Source: Homalodisca vitripennis
Lineage: Eukaryota > Arthropoda > Insecta > Hemiptera > Cicadellidae
Assembly: GCF_021130785.1 (NCBI RefSeq)
Contig: NC_060207.1
Span: 103,714,001-103,778,000 of the forward strand
DNA: 64,000 nt
Direction of reading: 5' to 3'
Shown here: one piece after another, positions 40,501-54,989 of the stretch
Numbering within the stretch: the first letter of the stretch is position 1
Layout of the letters: every line of letters begins with the position of its first letter
Notes under the pieces: model-generated
Told to the model about the DNA's origin: nothing
Databases searched by the model: none
Seen by the model: only the letters and a program-made list of their open reading frames with translations
Program-made: the position numbers and the translations under genes

Positions 40501-43500
40501 AATAGCCATGTAGATGAACTGTGCAAGAAGTTAAGCACATCTACGTAATTAGAAGGATAGAAAATACAACAGACACAGATACAACTAGAATAGACTACTT
40601 TTCAATTTTTTGATCCCATGTAAGTTTTGGTTTAATAGCTTGGGAAGGATTATCTACCACAAACTTAAATGGAGTCCTAACACTACAATAAAGTCAATCA
40701 GGGCTATTACTGGACTCAAACCAATAGAAATATGCAGAGAGTACTACCGGATTTATAAAATTGAACTATAAGAGCTGTAAGATATTTCAGTGCTTTTAGT
40801 CCATCTCTAGATATATTTCATAAACTACTGCCTTGTTAAAATTAATTCACATGTAAAAACCCAATTAGGCTATATTGTGTAATGGAACAACTTATTACCC
40901 ATGAAGATTGTAGTTAAAAAGAACTTTAAAACAACAGACTATATTATGGTGTTCCTATTAAGCTACTCAGGAATTTTTGAAAAAGCCTTATCATGACAGT
41001 AATTTTCCTTGTGTAATTTAAGACTAATAGAAAAAATAATGAATCTTGGATCTACTTTAAAACTTTAGCATCTTATTCCCTACAAGATACATAGTACAAT
41101 TAGGCAGAAATGTTTCATATAAACATCCTCATGAATATAAACAAACACTACCTGTGTTGTGTAAATCCAGTATAAAATTCAATACATAATTACTATTAAA
41201 ACAGAAGATATTGTTCAAATAGGCTAATATTTAACAGGTAAAGTGTTTGATAGTTTTATGAATTAAACTTTTATGGATTATGTAAAAATCACTTAAGTAT
41301 TTTCATTTGTGGTAATAATAATTTTTTATCTTCAGGCTGATTGATGATGGTAGATAGATTGAATGGTGGATCTCTCTCAGATGTGCAATACTACAACCAA
41401 AATCATTATCTTCCTTGTTATGTATGATCACCTAGTGCAGGATTTAGCCGCCATGGAGATTTGGGTCTAACATTACAAGTGCTAAGAGGAATCATTGCTT
41501 AATTATCGTAAGTGGCAATAACAGCCAAATATACTTTTAGTATAAGAAATTAAAATGACCATCAGATCTGCAGGTATAGTGATGGGTAAAATAATCCATC
41601 CACATGTGAGAGTTGAGAGGGTTAAACAGAGATCATTGTTGTGTTTAACCAGGTTTATCTTATCTTTCTTATTTTTCCTATTCTTCTTATTGACATCCTT
41701 GTTCATCTATGTGTCTGTTTATGATACTAAAAGTTAAACACTATATGAAACAATATAATACACGTTGGTACAAGAATATAAAAGGGTTCACTTGTTGTGA
41801 ATACAGGTTCCAAAACACCTGAGATCACTACTGTATGTGCATTCTTTAAAAACTAAAAAGAATAAATGCGTCTAAACTACACCTTAAAACACCATAATTA
41901 ATTTACCTAATATACAAAAATTAAAACAAATATTTTTCAGTTAAAAGTGTTTAAAAGGAATTATTACTGTTTATGTTCTATAGGTTAAGTCCACTGACAA
42001 CGCCTCCTGTGGAGAAGTCAACAATGATGAACTTGTCGTTGCAAGAAATACTTATCGTTGGAAATTGCAATGATCAAGTGAGTAGAACATTCATTGTTTT
42101 TATTTAAAGTTGCTTTGGTTTTGTATATTTTCAACATAGTTTTGAACACCTTAAATCTATTCGTAAATAAGTTACCTTTTGGGTTGTTTATAGAACACTC
42201 TATATACAAAGGTGAATTTATTGTGAATGAAGGCTTAACAGTAATGTTCAACAGCCACAGATTATAATCTTAAGCAATGTTTAAGTATATCTATATCTGT
42301 TAATATTTTGTTGCAGCTTTATTAAAATTACAAGTTATGGAGAAACAATGATAACACAATATATATATGTATGTATGTATATAATAGTTTAAAATTATGT
42401 TTAAGTTTAAATTCTTTCATATGATAAAAGTTTAAGATTCACCTATTTGTTGGATTCATTTCTATTGCAGTATTGCCCCATTATTATCAGATAGGGGATA
42501 GATCCTCTTATTTTGTTTTGTCATAGTGAAATTTTGATACACAATCTTTGCTTTATGCATAGTAAAATAAATTGAAACAATAGAGTATCAAAGGACCCAA
42601 TAGAACATAATGAAAGAAGTAGCGCACAAGTGGACAGACAAATGGACAGACCGCCCTTTGCCCTTTTGACCAAACAATAAATAGGATTTTTTGTTACATC
42701 AAAAGGAACCCATGTACTAAGTTTCAAATCCCTAGGACCTTTCTGTCAATTGTTATTGCACAGATAGACATATGGTCCACCCAATGTCAATAAGGCCCTG
42801 TCCTTTTTGAAAATTGAATAGATGTTTGTCTCTGGGTAATGCAGTTTTTATTTACATGGTTTTGCAGACACAAGTGAACTCGGCTTGTATCTACTTGTGT
42901 ACAGGTGATGTACAGGGAAATGTTGCTATACATCTATCGATTGTAAAATATAGGATAATATCCTTAAAACTCATTGTTATACTTAAAATGAGTCAATACA
43001 AAGTATTAATTGCCTAAGCATTCAGTGAAGGAGATAAATTTCAAATGAGTTAACTAAGAGAGTTTCAATTTGCTGAGAAACTCCTCTTTTATTACTTATA
43101 CTGAAATTGAAAGTTGTAAAAGTCATCCCCCGAACCAAGATGTCTGCTGTGGGACAACAGAAACTCTCCCATGTTGACCTGAAGTCAGGCATACATTTAA
43201 CTTTGTTATATTAGACAGGTATCTTTCACTGTGAGTTAACTTAAAAAATGTTTGTATACAAGACTTATTTAATTTAAGTGTATTGTGTTTTAGGTCAAGT
43301 TCAGTGAACTCACAATGGACATGTTCAGGATGCTGCAGACATTAGAGAGAGAACCACAAGATGAGTTCAACCATATTTACGACGCTTCCCCTGCCCCAGG
43401 ACGAGTGCCTTTTGTAAGTTGTTCATACAATTTTAGATATTGTAATGGGGACTTATATGGGAATTTTCACAACAAAAACAAGAGAAGATTGCTTACATCC

Positions 43501-46500
43501 ATTTGGGTGAATGATCCACATACAGTTAATATTATTGAGTAACAATTGTAAAGTTGTAACATATGGTGCCAACTGTGAAGAATAAAGTGGTTCATAGTGG
43601 TTATTTGATGAATAATTGTGCAAAATCATCAGTCTAGAGATGCTATGCCTATAGATGTTTTGCATGCTTAGACCTGAGGGCTGTTATGAGTACCCGCATG
43701 TTTGAGAGTTCTACAGGTCAAATGTTTCTGGCCATTGGAAGGGTAGGTAGATAAATGAGAGTACCAATTTCAAAAATCAAATTGTAAGAGGAAAAATGTT
43801 AAGAAAATGTCTTTGTAGCCTTGGGAGTACAATTTCTAAAACTATGAATACTTAACTATAGCCACAACTGTACTAGCAATTTAATTTCAAAATTTAATTA
43901 CAAATTTACTGCCCAATTCAATTTTATATTAGTCTCAGGAATCCTTTATAAAACGTGTTTTGTGAATGTGAGTATTTTTAACACCAGGTTCCCTGTGTTA
44001 TATTTTGTAAATGTTATTTCTTCTAAAATAGTTTATTTAGTTCTATAATACAAGATATTTTATTCAGTATTTAAAAAGCATTTATTTTATATTTTAGGAA
44101 AAAAGCTATTCAGTAACTAGTACGAAAGGAGGAGTAGGATACCCAGTAGTAACAGGGTGTCAAGAAAACGGTGATCGACCATTGAAGAGAGAAAATCCTC
44201 ACAAGTATTTGCTGTACAAGCCTTCGTTCAGCCAAGTGATGGTCTTCCTAGCCTCGGGTAAGTGATGTAGTAGTGTTGTATAACTAGCAAGTTATAAGAT
44301 ATTTAATGTCAAATACATTCAATGAATAGTTGAATAAAAATGCTAAATAACTGTAATGAGTCGCCTTACATTAAATGGGACTGAAAACCCTAAAGTAGGT
44401 GGCTCTGAGATAAGACCTCTCACTTTGAACAGTAAGAAGTTCATTTGAGAAGCATCATTGGTATGGTTTCAAGTTAATTTTGTAGCAATAAATTATCTGA
44501 TCAAAAAAGTAGTCCATTATTTTTCCTCAGTAATTAACATCAGAAACAGTGCATTATGTTGTTTGTTGACCTACTTCATATCTCGCAGACTCTGAAGCAT
44601 AAATGAAAACTAAAAATTAAACATGTGAAATCCTGCAAAAACAGATCACAAGTGGTGTCTTAGTGAATATATTAAACCATTTTAAGATATGAAGTTTTTT
44701 TATTATAAAGAATCTGAGGCTTGAGTTCTAATAATTTGTATAAATGTATTTAAATTCTGGTTAAAACAATAGTGTTATTTTAATTTTAACATTTTCAGTT
44801 TTAAATCTTTTTGTCTGGTTTGATTTATTTAGTCAAAATTATGAATTTTCAACTTCAAAGTTTTTAGTAATAATATACAGAGAGAACATAAAAAACTGTA
44901 TGAAACTTGTCAATAAATAAGAATATTAAAATAATTAGTAAATGAAATATAATAAATAAAACACTATATTTAAATCCAAAACAAAGTAGTTGATCAATAT
45001 GCACTCATTTTTGGTAAATTCAAACCAATATCAAATCTGTGGATTTCAAAAAATCTGTTATAACTCTTAAATGTGTTTAACATGGTTACTTGCCCAAGGG
45101 GTTTTTTTAAGCATAATTAAGTAAAATTGTCTGTTTCAGGATTCAAGGAGCTCCCAGCGAATGGAGCTCTGTTGCTGTACATCTCAGCTGACGGATGTTT
45201 TTCGTCTACAAAACATCCAGAAGACAGTTAGTTGATAAAATATTTGAATATTTGTAATAACTAAATGTTTACCTACTATTAATTTTGATTACCTAGTACA
45301 TTAATCAAAGAAAATAACAACAAAGGCTGATTTGATTCTTCTTACAAAACTCTTACTGTTTATTTAGACATCAGGCTAATGATCTCTAATATTGAACAAT
45401 TTATTGAACTAATTTAAATCAAAGTTTTCTTTCTGGCTTTCAACTTTGCAAACTTGTTTATAATTTCAGAAAAATCTGTACTGAGAGTTAAGTCTTTCTC
45501 ACAACATAACAAGATTAGAGAATTTTGTATGTCTTGTGAAAGAGATGGTCTCTTCATATTCATGACACAAATCAAAACAGAAAACACTCTTTCTGCAGTA
45601 AAGTTGGTGACGGGTAATGTAAAGAAAAATCCTGATGAATACTTAAAGATTGGGAAATGCAGTTTTCAGATCCATGTTTTGTAATGTAATTATATAAGTT
45701 AAATATTTCTTTGAAATCTTCCTCTCCCATATACATTTTAAAGTGATGGCATTCATTTTTCAAGCCTCTATCAGTATACTGAAATTTTATGGAAATCTGA
45801 TTTGATCAATACAAATAATGATCCATTGACTAAAAACCCAAAATCAAGCAGAGATAAAATATATGAATTTTTTCAACAAATTTGGGAAAACCGAGATCAA
45901 ATTGAGGGTTCTGGAATAAGAAAATTCAGTGATAACAAGATAGAATATAGTTATATCAATTATTTAGCAAAACTTTAAAGTATTATTAACTACATTTATG
46001 GTCAAGAAAATGATGAAAACAATTTTTTGAATAAAAAGAAAGCAATTAAAGATTTTATTTTGAATAAACTTGATGAATTGATTGAAATACCACACGGAAT
46101 TTTTCACCAATTCTAATAGAAGGAGCGGATTTTTAAACAATCTTATTACCAATTTACCGTTTGAATTGCACATGCCAGGCCATCCCCAGTATCTGGGGCC
46201 TGGAACAAAGGTTGATAAAAGACTAAAAAAGGGAGGTGCTGGTATAAATAAATGAGATAAAACTGCAATGGAACACAATATTTTTTTATGTGAAACATAA
46301 CAATACAAAATCTAGGCATGTTACAAATACATTTTTACAATACCAAGCAATTGATGGATTTTTAACAAAAAATCTTAGTTTAGATGAAAAATTTGCATTT
46401 ATGACAACTGGAGCAATGTTTTTAAAGAGAAGATTGGGAATGGGGATTGAAGAAAAATCAGCTTAGCAAATAGAGAGAAAATTTGTGGACGTAAACTTTA

Positions 46501-49500
46501 GCAAAAATCAAAAAGGCAAGATAAAATCTGATTTTAAGAAGAAAATTCTTGTTAGTATACAATTCCCTTCTTTACAGACATATAATGGTTTGAGAGATGT
46601 TTTATTTTACAATTTATGTTTTAATTGGTCATCTGTTTAAAAAATCTATATATTCTGTTTTATGTATGTTTAGTGTAAATTCATTTTGTTGTAACCCCTT
46701 CTAAATTATTTCCAGTTCCTCTTTTGTTTTTATTTTTTTATATATATATATATATATATAAGTCTTTGCCCTTAACTATAAGGCTGTGTAATCTGCAAAA
46801 AGTACCAATCCTCCATGTACATTTAGATTTGTGGCACTATTAATATAGATCAAAAACAAAAGAGGGCCAAGACAACTTCCTTGGGGAACACCATGTGTTA
46901 TGTTTTCTAAATATGAGATTTCTTTGTCAATTTTTGCATTACAAAATCTGCTATCAAGATAGCTATTGAATAAATTAAAAATCTTACCTCTGACTCCTAT
47001 ATTTTACAGTTTGTACAGTAATATCTTAAAATTTACAGTAGCAAAAAGCTTTTTTAAGATCTAGGAATTTACCAGTGTGTTTTTATTATTACTGTTAACA
47101 ACTAAATCTATTGTTTCTTCTGTATTTTCTTATAATTCTAAAACCAATTTGTGATTTACTGATAAAATATTATATTTAATAAAAAAACTATATACTCTCT
47201 CATACAAACATTTCTAAAATATCTTGACAATTATTTGGTAATAGACTATTTTATGAAAATTTGATGGATCAGATAAACTTCCTTCTTTTTTGTAGATTGG
47301 ATTTATTGTAGCTATTATAATTTTTTCGGGAAAAATACCAGTTTGAATGCTTAGGCTGAAAATGAATGCAAATGGTTTACACAAAACATCTTTCAAGTTT
47401 TTAATTAGTTTTATTCGAATTTTTTTCGGATTCACATGTTCTATCATTTAAAAAGTTTATTTTGTGATCGATTTCTAGTTATGTGATTTCAGAGAGATAG
47501 ATAGAATTTAGATTATTTTTAAAATTTTCATACTTGTTGTTAAAATTTTCTTAAAAATGTATACAAATTCATTCAATTGTTACTTGCCCCCTTTCATACT
47601 ACAACCCTTATACAGGGTGATTCAAAACTAAACGGCAATCTCTCGGGAGCTTATTCTATAGCTAAAAACAAGTAAAAAAGTTCATATAACCATATGCCCG
47701 GAAACGCTTCGTTAGCGAGTTACGCCTAGCGAAAGATTTCGCCCGGATTTCAGAACCCTTGGTGAAGTCAGGCCGTATAAAAATGGTAAAGGTAGTTACA
47801 AAGATACAAATACGATTGTTTTTTATGTTTTTATATCTGACAAATTTATTAAAATTCGTCCCAGAGCTGTAAATGCAATACTTTCAGAGATATCTTACGT
47901 AAAACACAAGAATTGGTGCAAAGAAATAACACATTTTTGTGTTTAACGTAAGATTACTTCCATAAATGTTAAATAAAGGTCATTTTTTTCTTAAACAGAT
48001 TTGTAGAACATTTAATTCTGAAAAGATTCATGTGAATTACTTAGGAAAAAAATTAATAATAGGTATTGAAATTTAGCTTTATTTAAAAATAAAACAGACG
48101 CACAAAAATGCATATTCTTATCTGCATAAAATATTAACTAATGTTTAGGTTGTGAGTAACAGCTGATCATTTATTCTAGACTGAACATTAACATAAAATG
48201 TATTTACCTTTATAAAACTGTAATAATCACCTATAATAGTTGCTCAAAGTGTCCTCCGTTGTTAGCAATGCACGTTTTCGCACGACGAATCCACTCTTTT
48301 CTAGCGCGTTTCATAACGTTTGGAGCATTCTTGATAGTTTCTGCCGCCTCTGTAATGCGATTTCGTAACTCCTCTATGGTGTTAATCCGTTTTGAATAAA
48401 CAATTGACTTCATCCAACCCCATAAGAAAAAGTCTGCTGGCGTGAGGTCAGGAGAACGTGGTGGCCATTTTACTGGTCCATTTCGACCAATCCATTGTCT
48501 ACCGTATGTATCATTTAAATAGTTTTTCACATCATTAGAAAAATGTGGAGGTGCTCCGTCGTGCATAAACCATGCATTTATTCTGTTTTGAACAGGAATA
48601 TCTTCCAAGAGGGTAGGCAGGTTTGTTCTTAAAAAATTTAAGTACGCTACTCCATTAAGTCGATTAGGGAGGAAAAATGGACCAATCAAATTATCACCCA
48701 GAACACCAAGCCATACATTGACTGAAAATGTATGTTGAAAATGCCTCGTCGCAGTTTCATGTGGGTTGTCGTACGCCCAAGTATGGGTATTACGAAAATT
48801 TACAATTCCATTTCTAGTAAAACAGGATTCATCAGTAACGAGAATACGCCGAAGAAAATACTGATGTCGTAAACAATTTCTTCTTAACCAGCGGCAGAAC
48901 ATCTTCCGTTTATTAAGATCTTGCGGTAATAAGTCTTGAACACGTGTTATATGGAATGGGTACAACTGTGCTTCATGAAGTGTCCGCCATACGCTTGACT
49001 GGCAAATATTTAACTGACGTGATAATCGTCTGGTGCTTGTGGTTGGTGATAATTCTACAGCATTTATTATTGCTTGTTCATTATTATAGTTCCTTGCGCT
49101 ACGTTGACGACCAGTATCTATTCGCTTCGGTTTAAAGCTACCAGTTTCTCTAAGTCGTCTCTCCACAGCTTCAAATGTTTTGCGATCAGGTGTTCTTCGA
49201 TGTGGAAAAGTATCACGATATTCCTGAACTGCAGCTAAACCATTCTTGTTAACTTTGCCGTAAATCAGTATCATGTCCGTATACTCTTCAAACGAATACA
49301 TACCATTTACATTATCTGCCATTATTTACTAAGATAATTACATACACTTTTATAAAAATATTTAATAAAATATTTTAAAAATAAATATTTAATAAAATAT
49401 TTTATACACTTGTATAAAATATTTCCAAATAATCACAGGATCTCACAAAATACAATCTTCACACGCCACAATACAAAAACCTCCATAAAGGTTATTCAAA

Positions 49501-50146
49501 TATTACTTCATGAACTTAATTGTTGATCAGCTGATATTGCCAACCTTTGCAAAGAAAATATGACGATAAAAAGTGTTGAATAAATGATCAGCTGTTACTC
49601 ACAACCTAAACATTAGTTAATATTTTATGCAGATAAGAATATGCATTTTTGTGCGTCTGTTTTATTTTTAAATAAAGCTACATTTCAATACCTATTCTTA
49701 ATTTTTTTTCCTAAGTAATTCACATGAATCTTTTCAGAATTAAATGTTCTACAAATCTGTTTAAGAAAAAAATGACCTTTATTTAACATTTATGGAAGTA
49801 ATCTTACGTTAAACACAAAAATGTGTTATTTCTTTGCACCAATTCTTGTGTTTTACGTAAGATATCTCTGAAAGTATTGCATTTACAGCTCTGGGACGAA
49901 TTTTAATAAATTTGTCAGATATAAAAACATAAAAAACAATCGTATTTGTATCTTTGTAACTACCTTTACCATTTTTATACGGCCTGACTTCACCAAGGGT
50001 TCTGAAATCCGGGCGAAATCTTTCGCTAATCGTAACTCGCTAACGAAGCGTTTCCGGGCATATGGTTATATGAACTTTTTTACTTGTTTTTAGCTATAGA
50101 ATAAGCTCTCGAGAGATTGCCGTTTAGTTTTGAATCACCCTGTATT

Positions 50147-50192
<46 letters not shown>

Positions 50193-50197
50193 TGCGC

Positions 50198-50232
<35 letters not shown>

Positions 50233-53200
50233 CACATACAAATACACATAATTCTAGAGGAGTGGAAGAAGGGACCCCGGAAGAGCTCGGCTTCTCTACC
50301 ATAGGACAAGTTTCCCCCTCTCTTAAAACGGTTGTTCGAATCTCTCAAGGAAGAGAATGTCTTTGCTGGATTCAAGAAGTGTGGAATAGTTTCCCCTAAG
50401 ACGCCAGAAAGTTCTGGAGATGCTTCCTTCTGCCAAGAGCAATAACAGTACCAGTAACCCCAAAGAGAGTCAACACAGGCACAGGCCTTGGATTCTAATT
50501 TACTAGAACTTCTAAAAACTATTAGGCAGGGAGATGGTACCAAACAAAGAAAGAAAAGGATAAAAGTCTCTGTAACGCTTGGATGAAGTGTGGGAGAAAA
50601 CAACTTCAATGAAGCATAATCTGAAGTTTCAGCCCCGGTAGCAGGACCTTCAACTGCCCCATCCCAAGCACCTTCTATGAGTGGACTATGTAAACCTAAA
50701 AAGAAAGACTACTGCACCTGTTTCTGAAGAAGTATCTTCTGAAGGTGAATCGGGTTACTCAATCCAAGACAGCGAAAAAGAATTTCGATTGGCAACCACC
50801 TCTGAAGATCACCTATATGATGCAGACAAACCTTCATCCCCTTCCTGTCTAGTTGGAGACAACACAGTTATGAGAGTGGTGAGGAAGCAGAAGAAATTGT
50901 TCTGGTTATATGTTACCAAGGTTATTGAAGTCGAGGATGACGGATATGTAGGAGTATTTTTCAAGAAGTCCAATGTAACAAAGTTCAAAGAGACTGATGA
51001 GGAGGGTTTTTTCACTAAACAGAACATTCTTTGTATCCTATCAAAACCCACTCTTAGTACCTCTGGAAGATTTCAGGGTACTATCTCCTTCCAGGATGAC
51101 CCTAAATAATTCTAAATAATTGTTAGTTTTATACTCTTTTGGAACAATATTAAGCTATAGCGTCTTTGATTCTGACTGATTCTGCACCAATAAACTTTCT
51201 TCTTCTGTTCTTAAACTTTTCTAAAACGAATATGTGTAATTTTGTTTCCAAACTTCCCAAAATGTTCCTAATATTTATAAATTAGTGGCAATGAAATAAA
51301 TAGTATTTTTTCTGTAAGTTTCTTATGGGTCCATCTTGATTTTTACCTGAAGTGGAATATCGATATAAACACATTAATGAAACTGCTGAATCAGTCACAT
51401 TTGCCCTGAGGTGCCTTTCTACATTTGCCTTTGAACAAGTTCTAAAACTGTTACTTAGGCCTATTTTAGCTACAGATTTTGGAGATTTTTTTGTGTCATC
51501 AACTTTAATAGGATATTTACTCTTCAAAAGAGAATGTTGAGAGTCGTCTGGGAAATGAGACCAGATGAAAGCTGTAGAGAGCATTTCTGATCTAGTGGAA
51601 TCTTGATTTTGACATCCCTTCTCATTTTTCATTCGACAATGTATGTTTTACGAAATATAAATCTGTTTCCTAATTTAAATCATGATTACTATACTTCACA
51701 CAGAAATTACCTAATTTTGGATCGATTAAGGATCAACCTTCCCAAAACTTTTTTATTTTAGTCCTAAACTCTACAATTAACTTCCAAATGTAATCAAAAT
51801 ACAAACAAATTAAAACATTTTTTAAAAGTATTTAAAGGCTTATCATGAAGTCTTTTTACAGTTTTCACAATGCTTTCGTGATACCTATGTATTGATGAGA
51901 TCAATAGTGTTTTGTAGTAAGAATAATTGTAATAACTTTTACAAGAATGTACTGTGTTTTACATTTAGGTTGCATGCTCAATTGTAAACTGTTCCGTTCT
52001 ATTGCTTTCGTATAATTAGGCTACTGAGTGTTGACTTGCACAGAAAACCTTTGTGTTCTATATTTAAATAAATTATTCTTATTCTTACTCCTAATATTTC
52101 AAACATTTCCCGTGGGAGGGTCTCTGAACCCCCCTACTGATCTGGAGGGATTTCCATAACCCCGACTCCCTGGTGTTCCAGACACCTCCCATAGAAGATT
52201 TGTGGGTGTGTCACTGAGATGAACACATTCATTCTCTTTGGTAATTCCCTTATTGTGCTAATTAGATATTTTTTTTAATTCTGAACAGTCTAGTTAAACA
52301 TTACGTAGTTGTTTAATTTACTGCCAGGGAGCTGTAGGTATCGCCTTCAAGATTAAGCCAGAGTACAGAAATATTAAACTATTGTGTTTAATCCAGGGTG
52401 CTTAATCTTACACTATGTAAAAAGTATTAAAGTATTAAGTTAGATGGAAAAATTCAAGAGGCGTGACAAAAACACAGGCCATTGCTAGGAAGTTTTTACA
52501 AAAACCTGCTGTACTGAAAAAACTATGAAGAATTTTGTCAAAAAATGTTTTATTTTTATTCATGATAATGAGCTTCAGCAACATATGAATTTCCAAATAA
52601 ATATTTATGGAAAATTTTCTATTATCTGTACCCATTTGACTTGGCTCTAAAACTTCCACCGTTTCTTTGGTCTTAAGTATGATCTTAGTCAACACTTTGT
52701 GAAAAATAATACAGTAAAACACTCTGCAGGTTGAACATTTGGTAGTGGATTGGTCAATTGAGGTCAGAATATAAAATGTGTTGGCAAGAAACCAAAAATT
52801 GTTCTATCACATAGATATAAAAGAATTTTATGTGATCAATAATAGTGTATATAATATAGTAGTAGGGTGTACAATCATTATAACAGTATATAAAATATGG
52901 AAACGCATTGTTTTTTAACAAGTTTTTATACCTCATCAAATATTTTTGTGTTGAATTTCTGTACTTTAAGGTAAATCAATATAAATGCTCTGAGATTTTT
53001 TTTGGCATTGTCATTTCATATTAAATTTTTAAATAAACAAATTTATTATTTCTTGAAAAATTGTTTACGATAAGTAAATATAATTTTTAGTACCGGTACA
53101 TTATTATATAAGAGAGTTTATTACAGTCATGATACTATTTTAAAAATACTACAAACTCCTAAATTAAAATCTACTGCATCAGATTAAAACTGAAAAATAT

Positions 53201-54908
53201 TAGAAACACTTGGTATATAATAACTACTTTTCCATGCAGTATTTTGTAAAAATAGGTCTCTGCTTGATCATGCTCTATCCTTATACACATAAACAGTACA
53301 GATGGACATTTTCCTAAGAACCACTGTTTCCCTCAAGGGATTCCAAAACTGACGCTTCCACTGAAAATGAAAATCTAAGTTTTGCCATCACAACACTTTC
53401 TCTTACTCTACATAATTATAGCAGAGAAGTAAAATTTTGTAAGTGTACTAATTTTATAGCTGCAAACAATATGGTGTCCATCCAGTGACCATGCCCAATA
53501 GTTTTCTTTTTTTCTTTTGTATGTTGTTAAACTGATTAGTTTATAAAATTGGAGCTTACATATACTAACTGTTTAATGTTTAATTTCAGCGGGATATGAT
53601 CTCGGAGGTGTTATTACAAGCAGCAAACGTGAAAGTGACCATATGAATAAAAAAGGAATGCACCTGAAGGAAATGCATTGGTATGTAACACTATAGAGTA
53701 CTCAATTAAAAATTGTACTGTGGCCATTTAATTATGCAGAGTGGTAATACTAATACAGCCACATCCTCTCTTCTCAATATTTGTATCAATGAAAATAAAT
53801 TTAGAAGATTAAAAGGATAGTTATTAGATTCAAGTTTGCTCTTTATTATTTTGTGATATTATATTTTAACTAAAAATGAGTAATATCTCAAAATGTACTA
53901 ACACCAACCTCTTCGCATAAATTGATCCCAAATTAGATTTTTTTGCTGTTAGTAAAAGAACAAAATCCAACTCCATTTGAAATAAAGTGTAGAACCTTTC
54001 ACCTAACATTTCACAAAGAAACTGACTGGACAATACGTACAGATGGTGTACTGTGAGAAGGTAGAGAAAAACAAGGAATTGCATCTTCTTGACATTGCAT
54101 GGTGTCAGAAATGTATCTTTTGGTTATATCAACCCTTTAACAATGGATTGACTAAGTTAAGCTCACTCACCATGCATGTTGAACAGACATATAACTATCC
54201 AAAATACAGTTATACATTTCATCTTTACTGATCTTTGACCCTCCTATTTTACCTAAACTTCGTGCTGAAATTGTTCCTTATTATTCGATTTTCAAGTATG
54301 TGTCACAAATTGGATTTGCAGTTTAAACATTCTGAACAGAGGGCATCCCTCCACCTTCTGAGCATATCTCCTTTGAATTTGAAAGGATAACATGATTTCT
54401 GACATTTGCCATCATTATTATAATAGAAAAGGAAAGGTATCTTTTGTAACATATAAAGATGGCAAATATCAGAAATTCTGTAATCCTTTCAAACCATTTA
54501 TCGTTAATAACAAACTTTAAACTAAGGACTTTGAATTTGCTAATAAGTAGATCTTTTAATTTAATAATTACCAAATGTACTTTTTAAAGATATATGTTCA
54601 CAAGCCGTTATAAGAAGTCTGACATCAGTCCCATGACTGCCTTTCCATTTATTATTTGAAATCATTCAAAAAGTTATTTTGAAATAAGAAATGTTTTATC
54701 ATTTGAAAGGTTAGTGAGAGTTTTCTGACTTTTTTATTATTATGTTCAACAATAAGTGAGAAGATGCTGGCTTTTCAATCATTCAAATTAATGAGATGGT
54801 GTGGTTTTTAACAAATCAAAATTACCAAAATGGAGCTTATTATTAATTATTTGAAAACGAGTAAGAGAATTAATTATAACTTTATTTTATTATGATTTTA
54901 TATTTATA

Positions 54909-54989
<81 letters not shown>

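Larger units (their letters stand above)
47613..50142 (-). mobile_element. Tc1/mariner-superfamily element with very long TIRs
   Basis: The 2530-bp element has CAGGGTGATTCAAAACT termini flanked by TA (47611-47612 and 50143-50144). The inverted repeats are about 565 bp each (47613-48176 and 49578-50142) and nearly identical, with only a few differences seen. Between them is one uninterrupted transposase. Such TIRs are far longer than the 20-200 bp usual in this superfamily. Confidence 0.9.

Noticed and set aside
45964..46308. 114-codon minus-strand frame
   Set aside because: Antisense to the phospholipase relic; T-rich hydrophobic codons only.
48944..49135. 63-codon plus-strand frame
   Set aside because: Antisense shadow of the transposase.
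50124..50609. 161-codon minus-strand frame
   Set aside because: Its C-terminus is translated CA/GT microsatellite, and the rest is antisense to the pogo-like relic.
51282..51632. 116-codon minus-strand frame
   Set aside because: No recognisable motif, and it overlaps open frames on the other strand; not supported.
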